DNA of 64,000 bases from Desulfopila aestuarii DSM 18488 (GTDB lineage Bacteria; Desulfobacterota; Desulfobulbia; Desulfobulbales; Desulfocapsaceae): contig CAMBBS010000009.1 of assembly GCA_945863875.1 (NCBI GenBank), positions 64,501 through 128,500 on the forward strand, in the 5' to 3' direction. Shown here piece by piece: positions 26,602 to 36,700 of the stretch. The notes beneath the pieces were generated by a model. The model had not been told where the DNA came from and searched no databases. It worked only from the letters and a program-made list of their open reading frames with translations. Each line of letters begins with the position of its first letter. Position 1 is the stretch's first letter. Both the position numbers and the translations under genes were made by a program.

Positions 26602-27657
26602 ATGTCCGCTGAACAGCACTACAAATTTTCCGATATCATCGCCGATCCGATTATTAGAGAGCGGTGGGAAAAGGTTCGCCGCTATTTCTTTTTGCGCGAA
26701 TCGACGTATGACATGAGCAACCGGTGTAATATCCGGTGTGAAGGCTGTTATTATTTTGTCGGCGAGAAGCAGTTTGCCGAAGAAAATACCAGTGAAAGTG
26801 CCTGGCGGCAGTTGCTGGAATCGGAAAAAAAGCGGGGCATCACCTTTGTTGTCCTGGCCGGCGCCGAACCCTCGCTGGTGCCGCGGTTGTGCGCGGTGTG
26901 TCATGAAGTCATTCCCCTTGGGGCGATAGCCACCAACGGCCTGAAACAACTCCCTCGGGAGATAGATTACCGCGTCCACATTTCCGTCTGGGGCAATGAT
27001 CAGACCAGCCTGGCCACGCGCAAGGCCCCGGACATGCTCCTCCGGCAGATGGCCAACTATAAGGACGATCCACGGGCGGTCTTTGTCTATACCTTCACGC
27101 CATATAACATCGATGAGGTTCGTCAGGTGACGAAAACCCTGGCGGATAATGGCCAGCAGATCACCTTTAACATGTTTTCCGCCCCTGTCGGGTACGACGG
27201 CCCTCTCCGTCATACCAGCCAGTCCCTGCGGAGAACCGCGGTAATCATGGGCGAAATGTTGGCTGAATATCCGCAAACGGTTCTTTTTTCGCCGTATAAT
27301 ATCGCCGCCCATACCTCGGAAAAGGGGTTGCATGACCTTTTTTCCTGCACCTATCCCCGGATGAATGCGGCAACTGATATCGGCCTCGGCAGATCCTTCC
27401 GGCAGTATCGCACCGATCTGCAGTGGAACCGTGATGCCGCCTGCTGTGTGCCGGATACTGACTGCCGTGACTGCCGGCATTACGCCGCCGGCAGTGCCGT
27501 GGTTACCGCCAGAATGTATCGGCATGCTACCGACCCGGTGACTTTTTCGTCCTGGCTCGACTATGCTGACACCTATCTTGCCGTCTGGGTCAGAGGCTAT
27601 GCCAAGGGGCCGAACCTCTGTGCAGCCATGATCAATCCGCCTTTACCTTATTCGTAA
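26602..27657 (+). CDS. Radical SAM enzyme with C-terminal Cys cluster (tandem copy A)
   Basis: A 351-residue radical SAM protein starting straight after the ACP stop. The core cluster Cys are C42, C46 and C49 (CNIRCEGCYYF). Near the C-terminus the Cys group AACCVPDTDCRDCRHYAAG looks like an auxiliary cluster site. It shares layout and motifs with the next gene: a short N-terminus ending in YDM/YDV, the CNxRCxGC triad and a final Cys group. They are therefore divergent tandem paralogues. The reaction is unknown; a lipid-bound substrate is inferred from context. Confidence 0.84.
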   Translation: MSAEQHYKFSDIIADPIIRERWEKVRRYFFLRESTYDMSNRCNIRCEGCYYFVGEKQFAEENTSESAWRQLLESEKKRGITFVVLAGAEPSLVPRLCAVCHEVIPLGAIATNGLKQLPREIDYRVHISVWGNDQTSLATRKAPDMLLRQMANYKDDPRAVFVYTFTPYNIDEVRQVTKTLADNGQQITFNMFSAPVGYDGPLRHTSQSLRRTAVIMGEMLAEYPQTVLFSPYNIAAHTSEKGLHDLFSCTYPRMNAATDIGLGRSFRQYRTDLQWNRDAACCVPDTDCRDCRHYAAGSAVVTARMYRHATDPVTFSSWLDYADTYLAVWVRGYAKGPNLCAAMINPPLPYS

Positions 27658-27661
27658 CATC

Positions 27662-28660
27662 ATGATAACCGTCAGTTCCCTCCTCGATGACCACTGGTAC
27701 GAGCGTTATAAAAAAATTTCCAAGCTCAACATCCGCAGTTCCATCTATGATGTGACCGATCGCTGCAATCTGCGCTGCAAGGGGTGTTTCTTTTTCTCCT
27801 CCGGGGAGCATGAAGTAGCCTCGGAGGAAAAGGATGTCAGCAAATGGCATACCTTCGTCGAAAAGGAGATGGCCCGCGGGGTGAATCTGGCTATTCTCAT
27901 CGGTGGCGAACCGACGCTGTGCCTTGATCGAGTCGAGGCCTTTTATAAGCGGTTGCCGACCTTCTGCGCGACCAATGGTCTTATCAAGGTGCCCCGGGAT
28001 CGTTTTCCGGACATGATGGTCGGCATCTCCCTGTGGGGCGATGCGGAAGATGAAGAGATTCTGCGCGGTAAAGACACCTTCACGATCTCCAGTGCCAATT
28101 ACGCCGGTGATCCCCACGCCTACTATCTGTACACCATCACCCCGAAACAGCTGGGGAAAACGGAAAAGATCATCCGTAAAGTAAGAGACGTCGGCCTCAA
28201 GGTGCATATGCAGCTGTTGTCCAATGACGAGGATGTGGACGGTTTTTCCTGGCAACCGGACGAACTGCTCGCCGTTCGTCTGGAAATGGATGATCTGCTC
28301 GATAAATATCCGGAGACGGTCATTTCGTCGAAATATTATCACGAGATCATCACCACCGGCAAAATGCTTGGCCGTCCCTTTGGCTGGATGGAATGTCCCT
28401 CGGTGACCGAACCCATCGACAAGAGAGAGCCCCGGCCCAAACGGCTGACCAATTTCATCCGCTGGTCTTCCGACCTGCAGACCATGCATCGCTGCTGCAC
28501 CTCGGAAACCCGGGACTGCAGCACCTGCAAGGATGGTGCGGCGCATATGAGCTGGGTCATGGTCAACAAGCGGGCGCATATCAAGACTCCGCAGGATCTG
28601 CGGAACTGGATCGAGGTCTACGAGATGTTTGCCAAGCTCTATCAATTTATTCCCTGGTAA
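27662..28660 (+). CDS. Radical SAM enzyme with C-terminal Cys cluster (tandem copy B)
   Basis: A 332-residue paralogue of the preceding enzyme, 4 bases downstream. Core Cys C35, C39 and C42 lie in CNLRCKGCFFF and the C-terminal Cys group is HRCCTSETRDCSTCKDG. Both copies keep all cluster ligands, so neither looks like a dead partner; they may act in sequence or as a heterodimer. With three other radical SAM genes, this makes five in the locus, far more than typical aryl-polyene clusters, which have none. Confidence 0.84.
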   Translation: MITVSSLLDDHWYERYKKISKLNIRSSIYDVTDRCNLRCKGCFFFSSGEHEVASEEKDVSKWHTFVEKEMARGVNLAILIGGEPTLCLDRVEAFYKRLPTFCATNGLIKVPRDRFPDMMVGISLWGDAEDEEILRGKDTFTISSANYAGDPHAYYLYTITPKQLGKTEKIIRKVRDVGLKVHMQLLSNDEDVDGFSWQPDELLAVRLEMDDLLDKYPETVISSKYYHEIITTGKMLGRPFGWMECPSVTEPIDKREPRPKRLTNFIRWSSDLQTMHRCCTSETRDCSTCKDGAAHMSWVMVNKRAHIKTPQDLRNWIEVYEMFAKLYQFIPW

Positions 28661-28667
28661 ATGGACA

Positions 28668-29918
28668 ATGGGAGGAAAAGATGCGGTCATTGTCGGCTAC
28701 GACGCTATTTCTCCCCTGGGAAGTGATCTCGACCAGCAATGGCAGCAGGCCCTGGCCGGGAAAAGCGGCATCGGTCCACTGACCCGCTTTTCGTTGCCGG
28801 AAAATTTCCCGGTGCACATTGCCGGGCAGGCGCCGGACATTGACGGGGGAGGCTATCCTTTTCTCTCCGCCCGGCACCAGGCCGCCTGGACCTCGCCGGT
28901 CTTCAAGTATTCCATGCTCTCGGTGGCCAGGGCCCTGCAGCGCAGCGGCATCGAGCTGTCGCCGGATATTGCGCTCAGAACAGCGGTTACCTACAGTTCG
29001 GCGATCGGCGGCCTGGACGCAATTCTGGCCGCTGACCGGCGTCTGCAGGCGGAGAACAGACTGCCGCTGCCCTATGTCAATCCCAACTCCTGTATCAACA
29101 TGATCGGGGGCAAGATAGCGATCCAGACCGGGGCCAAAGGGCCGATCACCTCGACCATCAGCGCCTGCGCCACCGGCCTGACCTCGATGATCATCGGCGC
29201 CATGTTTCTCGCCCAGAACCGTGCCGATGTGGCCATCTGCGGCGCGGTGGATTTTGCCCTGGTCGAGCCGATCGTCGCCGGCTTTTTTACCATGAACGGC
29301 GTGTTTAATCCCCCCAAAGGCCGGGAGAACGATCCGCCGGAAATTGCCAGCCGGCCATTTTCCGTTGATCGTCGCGGCTTTGTCATTTCCGAAGGGGCCG
29401 GGGCGGTGATCCTGACCACCAGGGATTTTGCCGAGGCCCACGGGCTGCATTACCATGCCGAACTGGCCGGCTGGGGCATGACCTCGGATGCCCACCATTT
29501 TGTCGCGCCGTATTTCGACACCGTCCGCAAGTGCATGCTCGATGCCATTACCGATGCCTCGCTGGCACCAGGCGATATCGCGGCTGTAAACGCGCATGCG
29601 GCCTCGACTAAAGTCGGCGATAGGGTGGAACATGAGGCCCTGCGAGCAATTTTCGGCAGTGATCTGCCGCCGGTCAGCGCCAATAAATCGCTTATTGGTC
29701 ATGCCATGGGCGCATCGAGTGTCATTGAATCGATTTTTGCCCTGCAGGGTATGCGGGAGAGTGTTTTGTTGCCGACCATCAATTACACCGCTGATCCGGA
29801 CATCGACATCGACTGCGTCGCCGAGGGGAAACGTTTTCTGGAACAGGAATTTGTCTTGAAAAACTCCTTTGGCTTTGGTGGCTGTAATGCCTGTGCCGTC
29901 TTCAAAAACGTAGCGTAA
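28668..29918 (+). CDS. Ketosynthase, FabF-like
   Basis: A 416-residue ketosynthase. The start at ATG 28668 (MGGKDAVIVGYDAISPLG) is chosen because the track start at 28629 lies in the radical SAM gene. The nucleophile is C167 (TISACATGL). The first His is in NAHAASTKVGD, altered from HGTST, and the second is in GHAMGASS. It is likely active, but the loss of GT after His is unusual and is similar to the HATAT form at 19.1 kb. It pairs with the next ketosynthase 29 bases downstream; both could form a heterodimer like KS pairs in type II systems. Confidence 0.85.
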   Translation: MGGKDAVIVGYDAISPLGSDLDQQWQQALAGKSGIGPLTRFSLPENFPVHIAGQAPDIDGGGYPFLSARHQAAWTSPVFKYSMLSVARALQRSGIELSPDIALRTAVTYSSAIGGLDAILAADRRLQAENRLPLPYVNPNSCINMIGGKIAIQTGAKGPITSTISACATGLTSMIIGAMFLAQNRADVAICGAVDFALVEPIVAGFFTMNGVFNPPKGRENDPPEIASRPFSVDRRGFVISEGAGAVILTTRDFAEAHGLHYHAELAGWGMTSDAHHFVAPYFDTVRKCMLDAITDASLAPGDIAAVNAHAASTKVGDRVEHEALRAIFGSDLPPVSANKSLIGHAMGASSVIESIFALQGMRESVLLPTINYTADPDIDIDCVAEGKRFLEQEFVLKNSFGFGGCNACAVFKNVA

Positions 29919-29947
29919 CTCCAGATAAATATGCAGCACAAAAGCAC

Positions 29948-31213
29948 ATGAAAGCACCGAAAAACAGAAAGGTCCTGGTCGTCGGTTATGACGCCGCCAC
30001 CGCTCTCGGCAACACCTTTGCCGCAACATGGCAGGGGGCGGTGAATGGTCTGGCCGGGTTTCGCCGCCTGACCCGCTGCACCACCACCAGCCGCAGCTAT
30101 GTGGTGGGGGAGATACCCGACTGGGATCCTGATTTGCTACCGTACGTCAACCGCAAAGAGTCTTCTCTCTGGAACGCGGCCTATGTTTTTTTGACCATGG
30201 AGGTGTGCCGCAGAGCCCTTGTCCATGCGGGACTGGAAATAAATGACGACACCGGACCGAGAACCGGCTGTCTCATCGGCTCGGCCCTGAACGGTACCGA
30301 TTCCTACCGGATCGCCATGGATAACTATGTCAACAAAGGGCCGCTGAAGGTCAGTCCCTATCTGCTGCCCAATGTCTGTGCCAATCTTCCGGGCGGCAAG
30401 GCCGGGATGCTCCTGGGCTTTACCGGGCCGATTTTTTCGCCCCAGGGCGCCTGTGCCTCCGGCAACCATGCCATCGGCATCGGGGCGAGGATGATTCGGG
30501 ACGGCGACTGCGATTTCGTTCTTGCCGGTGGCGTTGAGACATGCCTCGTTCCGGAGATCATCCAGGGATTTTCCAACATGCAGGCGACCATCAAAGTCGG
30601 TCCGAATGATCGGGCGGCGGCCGACCCCTGCCAGGCCTCAAGGCCGTTTAGTCTAGACCGGAGGGGCTTTGTCCTGGCGGAAGGCGCCGGCGTTCTGGTG
30701 CTGGCTGCCGAAGATGCGGCCTACTCTCTTGGTCTCGCCCCGAGGGCCGAGATCGCCGGTATTGGCTGGAATTCCGATGCCCTGCATTTTACCCGGCCTA
30801 ATGGAACGACTATTATTCGGGCGATGCATGACGCAGTGGCCGATGCGGAGATTTCCCCCGTAGACATTGGCTCGGTCAATGCGCATGGCACCTCGACACC
30901 GACGGGAGACAGCACCGAGGTCGAATGTCTGCGGGCTTTTTTTGGTAAAAATATATCGAAAATTCCCCTGTCGGCCAATAAATCCCAGGTCGGCCACTCT
31001 CTTGGCGCCAGCGCCGCCATCGAGGCGGCGCTGGCCATCGAGGCCATGGGGCAGGGGATCGTCCTGCCCACGGTCAACCATATCCCGGACCCTCAGTTCA
31101 GCGACCTCGATGTGGTCCCTGATACAGCCCGCAGACATGCGCATGAGTTTGTCCTGTCCAACTCATTTGGCTTTGGCGGGACGAACTGCTGCATTGTCTT
31201 TCGAGGAATATAA
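29948..31213 (+). CDS. Ketosynthase, FabF-like with canonical motifs
   Basis: A 421-residue ketosynthase with C169 (QGACASGNH), His in NAHGTSTPTGD and His in GHSLGASAA, so all three catalytic residues have normal surroundings. It is the most FabF-like of the separate ketosynthases in the locus. It follows the altered KS at 28.7 kb and overlaps the thioesterase gene by one base (TAATG). Together the two resemble the KS/KS pairs of polyene synthesis; which one initiates and which extends cannot be told here. Confidence 0.88.
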   Translation: MKAPKNRKVLVVGYDAATALGNTFAATWQGAVNGLAGFRRLTRCTTTSRSYVVGEIPDWDPDLLPYVNRKESSLWNAAYVFLTMEVCRRALVHAGLEINDDTGPRTGCLIGSALNGTDSYRIAMDNYVNKGPLKVSPYLLPNVCANLPGGKAGMLLGFTGPIFSPQGACASGNHAIGIGARMIRDGDCDFVLAGGVETCLVPEIIQGFSNMQATIKVGPNDRAAADPCQASRPFSLDRRGFVLAEGAGVLVLAAEDAAYSLGLAPRAEIAGIGWNSDALHFTRPNGTTIIRAMHDAVADAEISPVDIGSVNAHGTSTPTGDSTEVECLRAFFGKNISKIPLSANKSQVGHSLGASAAIEAALAIEAMGQGIVLPTVNHIPDPQFSDLDVVPDTARRHAHEFVLSNSFGFGGTNCCIVFRGI

Positions 31214-31689
31214 TGCGACCAAAACCCCTTCTTTACGAATTTCTCGACCAACCAGGCTATATCAAAGAGAGCAGCAGCGGCAAGATCTGGCACCGTTGCG
31301 AACTGCGCACCCTGTATGTCGATACCGATCGTTCGCAGGTTGTCTACCATGCCAACTATCTAAAATATTTTGAATTCGGCCGGGCGTCGTTGATGCGTGA
31401 CGCAGCTTATCCTTATAAGAAAATTGAGGAAAGCGGCTATCTCTATCCGATAATAAAAACTGAGCTCAACTATTACTCGCCGCTCTTTTACGACGACCTG
31501 ATGTATATCTACACCCGACCGGGCAAGCTGGAGATGGTCAAATTACAGTTTGACTATGTCATTACCAGGGCCGACAACGGTGAAATCTGCTGCACCGGTT
31601 TTACCAGGCACTGTGCCGTAAACGGCAGGAGTATCCCGGTTGAGATTGATCAACAGACCATCAAGCTGTGGAATGGGTTTCCCCGTTGA
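31213..31689 (+). CDS. 4HBT/YbgC-type thioesterase (ApeK-like)
   Basis: A 158-residue hot-dog thioesterase. The segment LYVDTDRSQVVYHANYLKYFE holds the 4HBT-family pattern with the catalytic-type Asp near residue 37-39 and the HANYLxYFE helix. It would hydrolyse an acyl-ACP or acyl-CoA, releasing the finished or aborted chain; ApeK plays this part in aryl-polyene clusters. The start overlaps the KS stop and its own stop overlaps the next start, so translation is coupled along the operon. Confidence 0.85.
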   Translation: MRPKPLLYEFLDQPGYIKESSSGKIWHRCELRTLYVDTDRSQVVYHANYLKYFEFGRASLMRDAAYPYKKIEESGYLYPIIKTELNYYSPLFYDDLMYIYTRPGKLEMVKLQFDYVITRADNGEICCTGFTRHCAVNGRSIPVEIDQQTIKLWNGFPR

Positions 31690-32513
31690 TGAGCGACGGG
31701 CGTCTTTCTCTGACAATTCCCCTTAAACCCTGGTATCAGGATCACTGTTTTGCCGGCCGGAGTGTTCTGCCGGCCGTGGAGACCCTGCTTCTGCTCGCCG
31801 CCAGGGCCGCTGAGACTTATCCGGAAGTCGATATCCGGGTCATGGAAGATGTCCGCTTTGCAAAATTCCTGGAAATTCCGCCCACGGCTGTCAGCCTCGA
31901 CTGCTTGGTGCTTTTTGAGGGCGCGGGTGATGGCCGACTGCGGACTCAACTGCTTAGCCGTGTTCAATGTAAAGCGATGAGCAGAATAAAGGAGCATGGT
32001 GAGGTATTTTTTTCTCCAGCTCAGGGGAACGATAGTGCTCACCGGCCGATTGTCCCCCTTGCTGCCGTACCGTTGACCGGCCCGCTCACGGCAATTTCTG
32101 CGGAATATCTCTACCGTGAGCTGGTCCCCTTTGGACCACAGTATCAAACGCTGCGGGAGACGCTGTATCTGTCCGAAGATGAGGCGTGGGGCAAAGTGCA
32201 GGCCCCCGACCTGCCGCAAGCGCCCATCGAAAAAATTGTCGGCTCGCCCTTTCCCCTCGATGGCGCTTTCCATGCTGCCTGTGTGCTGGGGCAGCAATTT
32301 GTCAATTTTGTCCCCTTTCCGGTTGGGTTTGATAAACGGGTCATCACCCGGCCGACGCAGGCGGGCGGTTGTTATCAGATGAAAGTCAGACGAGTTTGTT
32401 GGACCAGTGAGGAACTGGTCTTTGACCTGGCGATATTTGACGGCGAGGGACAGCTGTACGAAACAACCACCGGCGTGCGCATGCGCGATGTGCGCGGAGT
32501 AACAACAAGATAA
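31689..32513 (+). CDS. Free-standing PKS-type double hot-dog dehydratase
   Basis: A 274-residue protein that starts within the thioesterase stop (TGATG); the track start at 31668 is too early. The N-terminal hot dog has HxxxGxxxxP at H19 (DHCFAGRSVLPA) and the C-terminal hot dog has the DxxxH pair at D191 (FPLDGAFHAAC), the two halves of a polyketide-synthase dehydratase (PS-DH) active site. Such domains normally sit inside large PKS or PUFA synthases; a separate gene is uncommon. With the two small dehydratases it gives the locus three dehydratases, suitable for a chain with many double bonds. It ends the 25985-32513 operon. Confidence 0.8.
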   Translation: MSDGRLSLTIPLKPWYQDHCFAGRSVLPAVETLLLLAARAAETYPEVDIRVMEDVRFAKFLEIPPTAVSLDCLVLFEGAGDGRLRTQLLSRVQCKAMSRIKEHGEVFFSPAQGNDSAHRPIVPLAAVPLTGPLTAISAEYLYRELVPFGPQYQTLRETLYLSEDEAWGKVQAPDLPQAPIEKIVGSPFPLDGAFHAACVLGQQFVNFVPFPVGFDKRVITRPTQAGGCYQMKVRRVCWTSEELVFDLAIFDGEGQLYETTTGVRMRDVRGVTTR

Positions 32514-32533
32514 CGGGGTAATGGATTTCCCGT

Positions 32534-32908
32534 TCAACCCGGCTGCCGGTCGGCCCAGCCAAGCAGTTTTTCCATGGAGACCCGGGTCAGCCAGCGAAGA
32601 AAGATCAGGGAGTATTTGGCCCCGGAGAGGTACATGCCGAGCAGGAAAACCACATGCGATAAACCGTAGGTGACAGGCCCGCCCACCGCGACGATCCATG
32701 GATTATGCAGTTTTACCGACAGGATACCAAAAAAAGCAACCGCCGGCCAGCCAATAACATAACTCAAGCCGATGGCAAAGACTCCGGCAAGTACCACCGG
32801 CGTCGGTTTTTGTTTAAAAGCAGACAGGTCGGCCTGCTCGGAAATGGCCGAGCGGACGTAATCGGTAGCAGCGATTTTTGCTATACTCTGCTTCAATAGT
32901 CGAGTCAT
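32534..32908 (-). CDS. Small membrane protein of unknown function
   Basis: A 124-residue protein with about three hydrophobic segments (VVLAGVFAIGLSYVIGWPAVAFF, then VGGPVTYGLSHVVFLLGMYL and a shorter C-terminal one). It is encoded on the opposite strand between the 25985 operon and the exporter unit. I do not recognise the family. The position suggests a link with lipid export or transport, but a separate role is equally possible. Confidence 0.65.
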   Translation of the reverse strand: MTRLLKQSIAKIAATDYVRSAISEQADLSAFKQKPTPVVLAGVFAIGLSYVIGWPAVAFFGILSVKLHNPWIVAVGGPVTYGLSHVVFLLGMYLSGAKYSLIFLRWLTRVSMEKLLGWADRQPG

Positions 32909-32974
32909 ATTGCCAAAGGGAAGGTGTCTGACGGTATTCGGAGACAGGGAGAATGTTGATTTTTTACTTTATAT

Positions 32975-33739
32975 GTGTTTACGAGTGTAGCAACAGTTAA
33001 CCAAACCAGCAACGTGAATCTACCCAAAGCCAACCAACCTGACCCCTGGGCCTTTTTTGACAGGATCTATTGTATTTCTCTGAAGTCGCGCCCGGACCGG
33101 AGGACGTCGGCAGAAAAACAGTTCGCCGCCGTCGGTCTTTTGTCCCGAGTGGAGTTTATTGTCGTCGCCATACATCCGACAAACCGGGAAGAGGGTATTT
33201 TTCAGTCGCATATGATCTGCCTGAACAGGGGTCTGAACGAAAAAGCCCGGCACATCCTCATTTTTGAAGACGACGTCTTCTTTCAGGAGGCGAAGACACA
33301 GGCAATTCGCAAGGTGTGCGGCTATCTGGATGCTGCCGTCAAATGGGATGCACTGTTTCTTGGCTGCATTACCGACGGCAGCAGAAGGATCGAAAGCATG
33401 CCCCTGGCTAAAATCACCTACCGTTGCCTCGCCCATGCCTACGCGCTGAATCGTCCTTTTGCCGAAGAAATTGTGCAGCAAGGCTGGAACGGCGTCCCCT
33501 TTGATGATGTATTGCGTCGTCATAATCGGGAGTTTTATGCCCTGTCTCCAATGTGCGCCTTCCAGGGGCTGGCAGGTTCGGATAACCAGACAGTGATCAT
33601 CGACCGGTTGCGGCGAATTTTCGGCGGGCTGCCGTTTATCCAGAAGGCGAACGAGTTGTATCAGAATCACAAGGTGGTTCTCTTCATTCCTGTGGCTGGC
33701 TTGCTGTTTCTTGCACTTCTGGCTTGCAAATTATGGTAA
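32975..33739 (+). CDS. Family 25 glycosyltransferase with C-terminal membrane anchor
   Basis: A 254-residue protein with a GT25 core: IYCISLKSRPDRR near residue 30 and the metal-binding HILIFEDDVFF near 95 match the LPS galactosyltransferase family. A hydrophobic helix at the C-terminus (VVLFIPVAGLLFLALLA) should anchor it to the inner membrane. The start is unclear; the GTG at 32975 has no good ribosome-binding site. It is the second glycosyltransferase of the locus and overlaps the exporter gene, suggesting that a sugar is added to the lipid just before export. Confidence 0.8.
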   Translation: MFTSVATVNQTSNVNLPKANQPDPWAFFDRIYCISLKSRPDRRTSAEKQFAAVGLLSRVEFIVVAIHPTNREEGIFQSHMICLNRGLNEKARHILIFEDDVFFQEAKTQAIRKVCGYLDAAVKWDALFLGCITDGSRRIESMPLAKITYRCLAHAYALNRPFAEEIVQQGWNGVPFDDVLRRHNREFYALSPMCAFQGLAGSDNQTVIIDRLRRIFGGLPFIQKANELYQNHKVVLFIPVAGLLFLALLACKLW

Positions 33740-36700
33740 GGACAATGGCCAACTATCGTCTCCTCGTGGTTGTTGCGCTGCTGGTCGCTGTTTTAGCCGC
33801 CCTGGGAATGATGCGTCTGGACATCGACACCGATGTGGTTCGCTCCCTGCCATCGAGCGACAAGGTCATCGCCGATGCGATTGATGTTTTTGAGCACCAT
33901 CCTTTGCAGGATCAGATTGCCGTTGACATCATGATCGATGATGACGCCCCGGATACCCTGGTTGACATCGGCATTTTCCTGGAAAAAAAAATGGTCGACA
34001 GCGGCCTCTTTGCCCAGGTCGGCACTGATGCCATTGGGGAGCTGATTCCGCAGCTGGCCCTGCACGCGGCGCGGAACCTGCCGCTGCTGTTCTCGCAACA
34101 GGAGCTGGTGCAAAAAGTTGTCCCCCTGTTGGAGACGGACCGTATTCACCAACGTCTGCAGACGCTGTATAAGGATTTAACCAGTATGGACGGGATTGGC
34201 CAGGCTGGGTTCATTAATCTTGATCCCCTTGGTCTGAAAGATCTGGTCCTGGCGAAAATGGCGCCTCTGGCGCCCTCGTTAAACTCCATGTTTTACCGCG
34301 GCAGCCTCCTCTCGGCCGATGGCAGGCATCTGCTCGTCACGGCCAGGCCGCTGGCCACGGGGACCGACACGGCCTCAGCGCGCAGGATTACTGAGCTCCT
34401 GGCTGAGGGCTCCAGCGAGCTCACCGAAAAATATGGCCCGTCGGGATTGCAGGTAACCCTTACCCCCGTCGGCGGCTATCGGGCTGCTCTGGATAATGAG
34501 CGTATCATCCGTCATGACGTGCAGCTGGCGCTGCTGCTCGCCACTGCCGGTATTGGATTGCTGCTGCTTTTTGCCTTTCCCAGGCCCCTGATGGGATTGT
34601 TGTCCCTGGTGCCGGCCCTTGCCGGTACGGCTGCCGCTCTTTTCGTCTATTCCCTGTTCCATGCATCGATCTCGGTTATGGTCCTCGGTTTTGGCGGGGC
34701 GATAATATCCATCACCGTCGATCATGGCATCGCCTACCTGCTTTTCCTTGATCGCAACAGAGAAACCAGCGGCAAGGAGGCGTCACATGAGGTTTCGTCG
34801 ATCGGCACCATGGCGGTCGTCACCTCAATTGGCGCCTTTTTGATTCTCAGCTCAAGTGGGTTTTTGATTTTTGCCGAGCTGGGACAATTTACTGCCCTGG
34901 GTATCCTCTTGTCCTTTCTCTTTGTCCATACGGTTTTCCCAAAAATTTTTCCGGTCATGCCGCGCAGCAGTGGCCGTGTTTTGCCGCTTCGTGGTTTTGT
35001 CAGTATCTTGTACAGCACCGGCAAACCTGGTGCACTCGCCGCGGCTCTGCTGGCGCTTGGCCTGCTTTTTTTTGCCAGGCCGCAATTTTATGTCAGCCTC
35101 GGCAGTATGAACACGGTGAGTGAGGAAACCCTTGCCGCCGATGCGCTGTTTACCGAGGTCTGGGGGAGCATGGGGCAGCGCGTCCTGTTGATGAACTCGG
35201 CCGAGGCCATCCTGCCGATCCAGGCGGATAACGACCGGCTACTGGAAAAGATCGAACGAGATATAGAAAGAGAGGTGCTGGCTGGTGCTTTTGTGCCGTC
35301 GATGATTTTCCCCGGCCGGGCCAGATGCGAACAAAACCGGGCCGCCTGGCGCTCCTTCTGGGATGAACAGCGCATCGAACAGCTCAAAGAGGCATTGCGC
35401 ACGGCTGGAAGGGCATTCGGTTTCAGTCCCGATGCTTTTTCTGATTTTTATTTTCTCCTCGACCCGGCCTTTAACGCCGACCCCCAACCGATTCCAGCTG
35501 AATTTCATAGTCTGCTCGGGATATCAAAGAACGACAAAGACTCCGGTCTTCTGCAATTTATCACCCTTTTGCCGGGAAAAAAGTATGACGGAGCCGGTTT
35601 TCTGCGCCGCTACGGCGAGGACGGCAAAATATTTGATGCGGTGTTTTTTACCGAGCGCCTGGCGAAGATCCTCTTTTCAACCTTCACCACCATGCTGGCG
35701 ATCATTGCCGGCAGTGTGGTCCTGCTGCTGTTCTTTTTCTATCTGAACCTGCCCCTTACTCTGCTCACCTTGTTGCCCCCATTCTTTGCCTATATCTGTA
35801 CCTTGGGCACCTTGAACATACTCGGCCATCCTCTTGATATTCCGGCGCTGATGCTGTCCGTGGTCATCCTTGGTATGGGGGTTGATTACTCTATTTTTTG
35901 TGTCCGCGCCCATCAGCGTTACCGCGATATTACCCATCCTAGCTATGTCCTGGTGCGTGTTGCTGTTTTCATGGCCGGTGCTTCCACCTTGATCGGCTTT
36001 GGTGTCCTCTGCTTTGCCGAGCACTCTCTGCTGAAAAGTATAGGCATCACCTCCCTGCTTGGTATTGGTTACTCCCTGCTCGGGACTTTCCTCCTGCTGC
36101 CGCCCCTGCTGGAGAGATATATGGCCTGGGAAAAGCAAAAGATCGGTCGTCTGCGCAAGAAAGACAGTACGCTTTCGTTTCGGGTGCGGCTTCGGTTTAT
36201 AACCCTGGAGCCGTATCCACGGATGTTTGCCCGCTTTAAGATGCGGTTTGACCCGATGTTCGACGATCTGCCGCGAATGCTCGCCGAACGAAAAAATATG
36301 ACAACCATTCTGGATATCGGCTGCGGCTATGGCGTGCCGGCCTGCTGGTGCCTGGAACGGTATCCGGCTGCACAAATCTACGCCATTGACCCCGATTCCG
36401 AGAGGGTACGGGTGGCCGCCCTGGCCATCGGCGACCGGGGGGTGGCCACCGTCGGCTGGGCCCCGGAAATACCACCTGCACCGGGTCCGGCTGATGTCGT
36501 CCTGCTTCTTGACATGTTTCATTATCTCGATGACGAGACGGCGACTGCGGTCATCAACGGCAGCTTTCAGGCACTTGGCGATAAAGGTATCCTGGTGACA
36601 CGGTTTGTCCTCCCGCCGACGGACCGGCCTTCCTGGTCCTGGCGCCTGGAGGACAGCCGGATAAAAATGTGTGGCGGGCGGCCCTGGTACCGTTCCTCCG

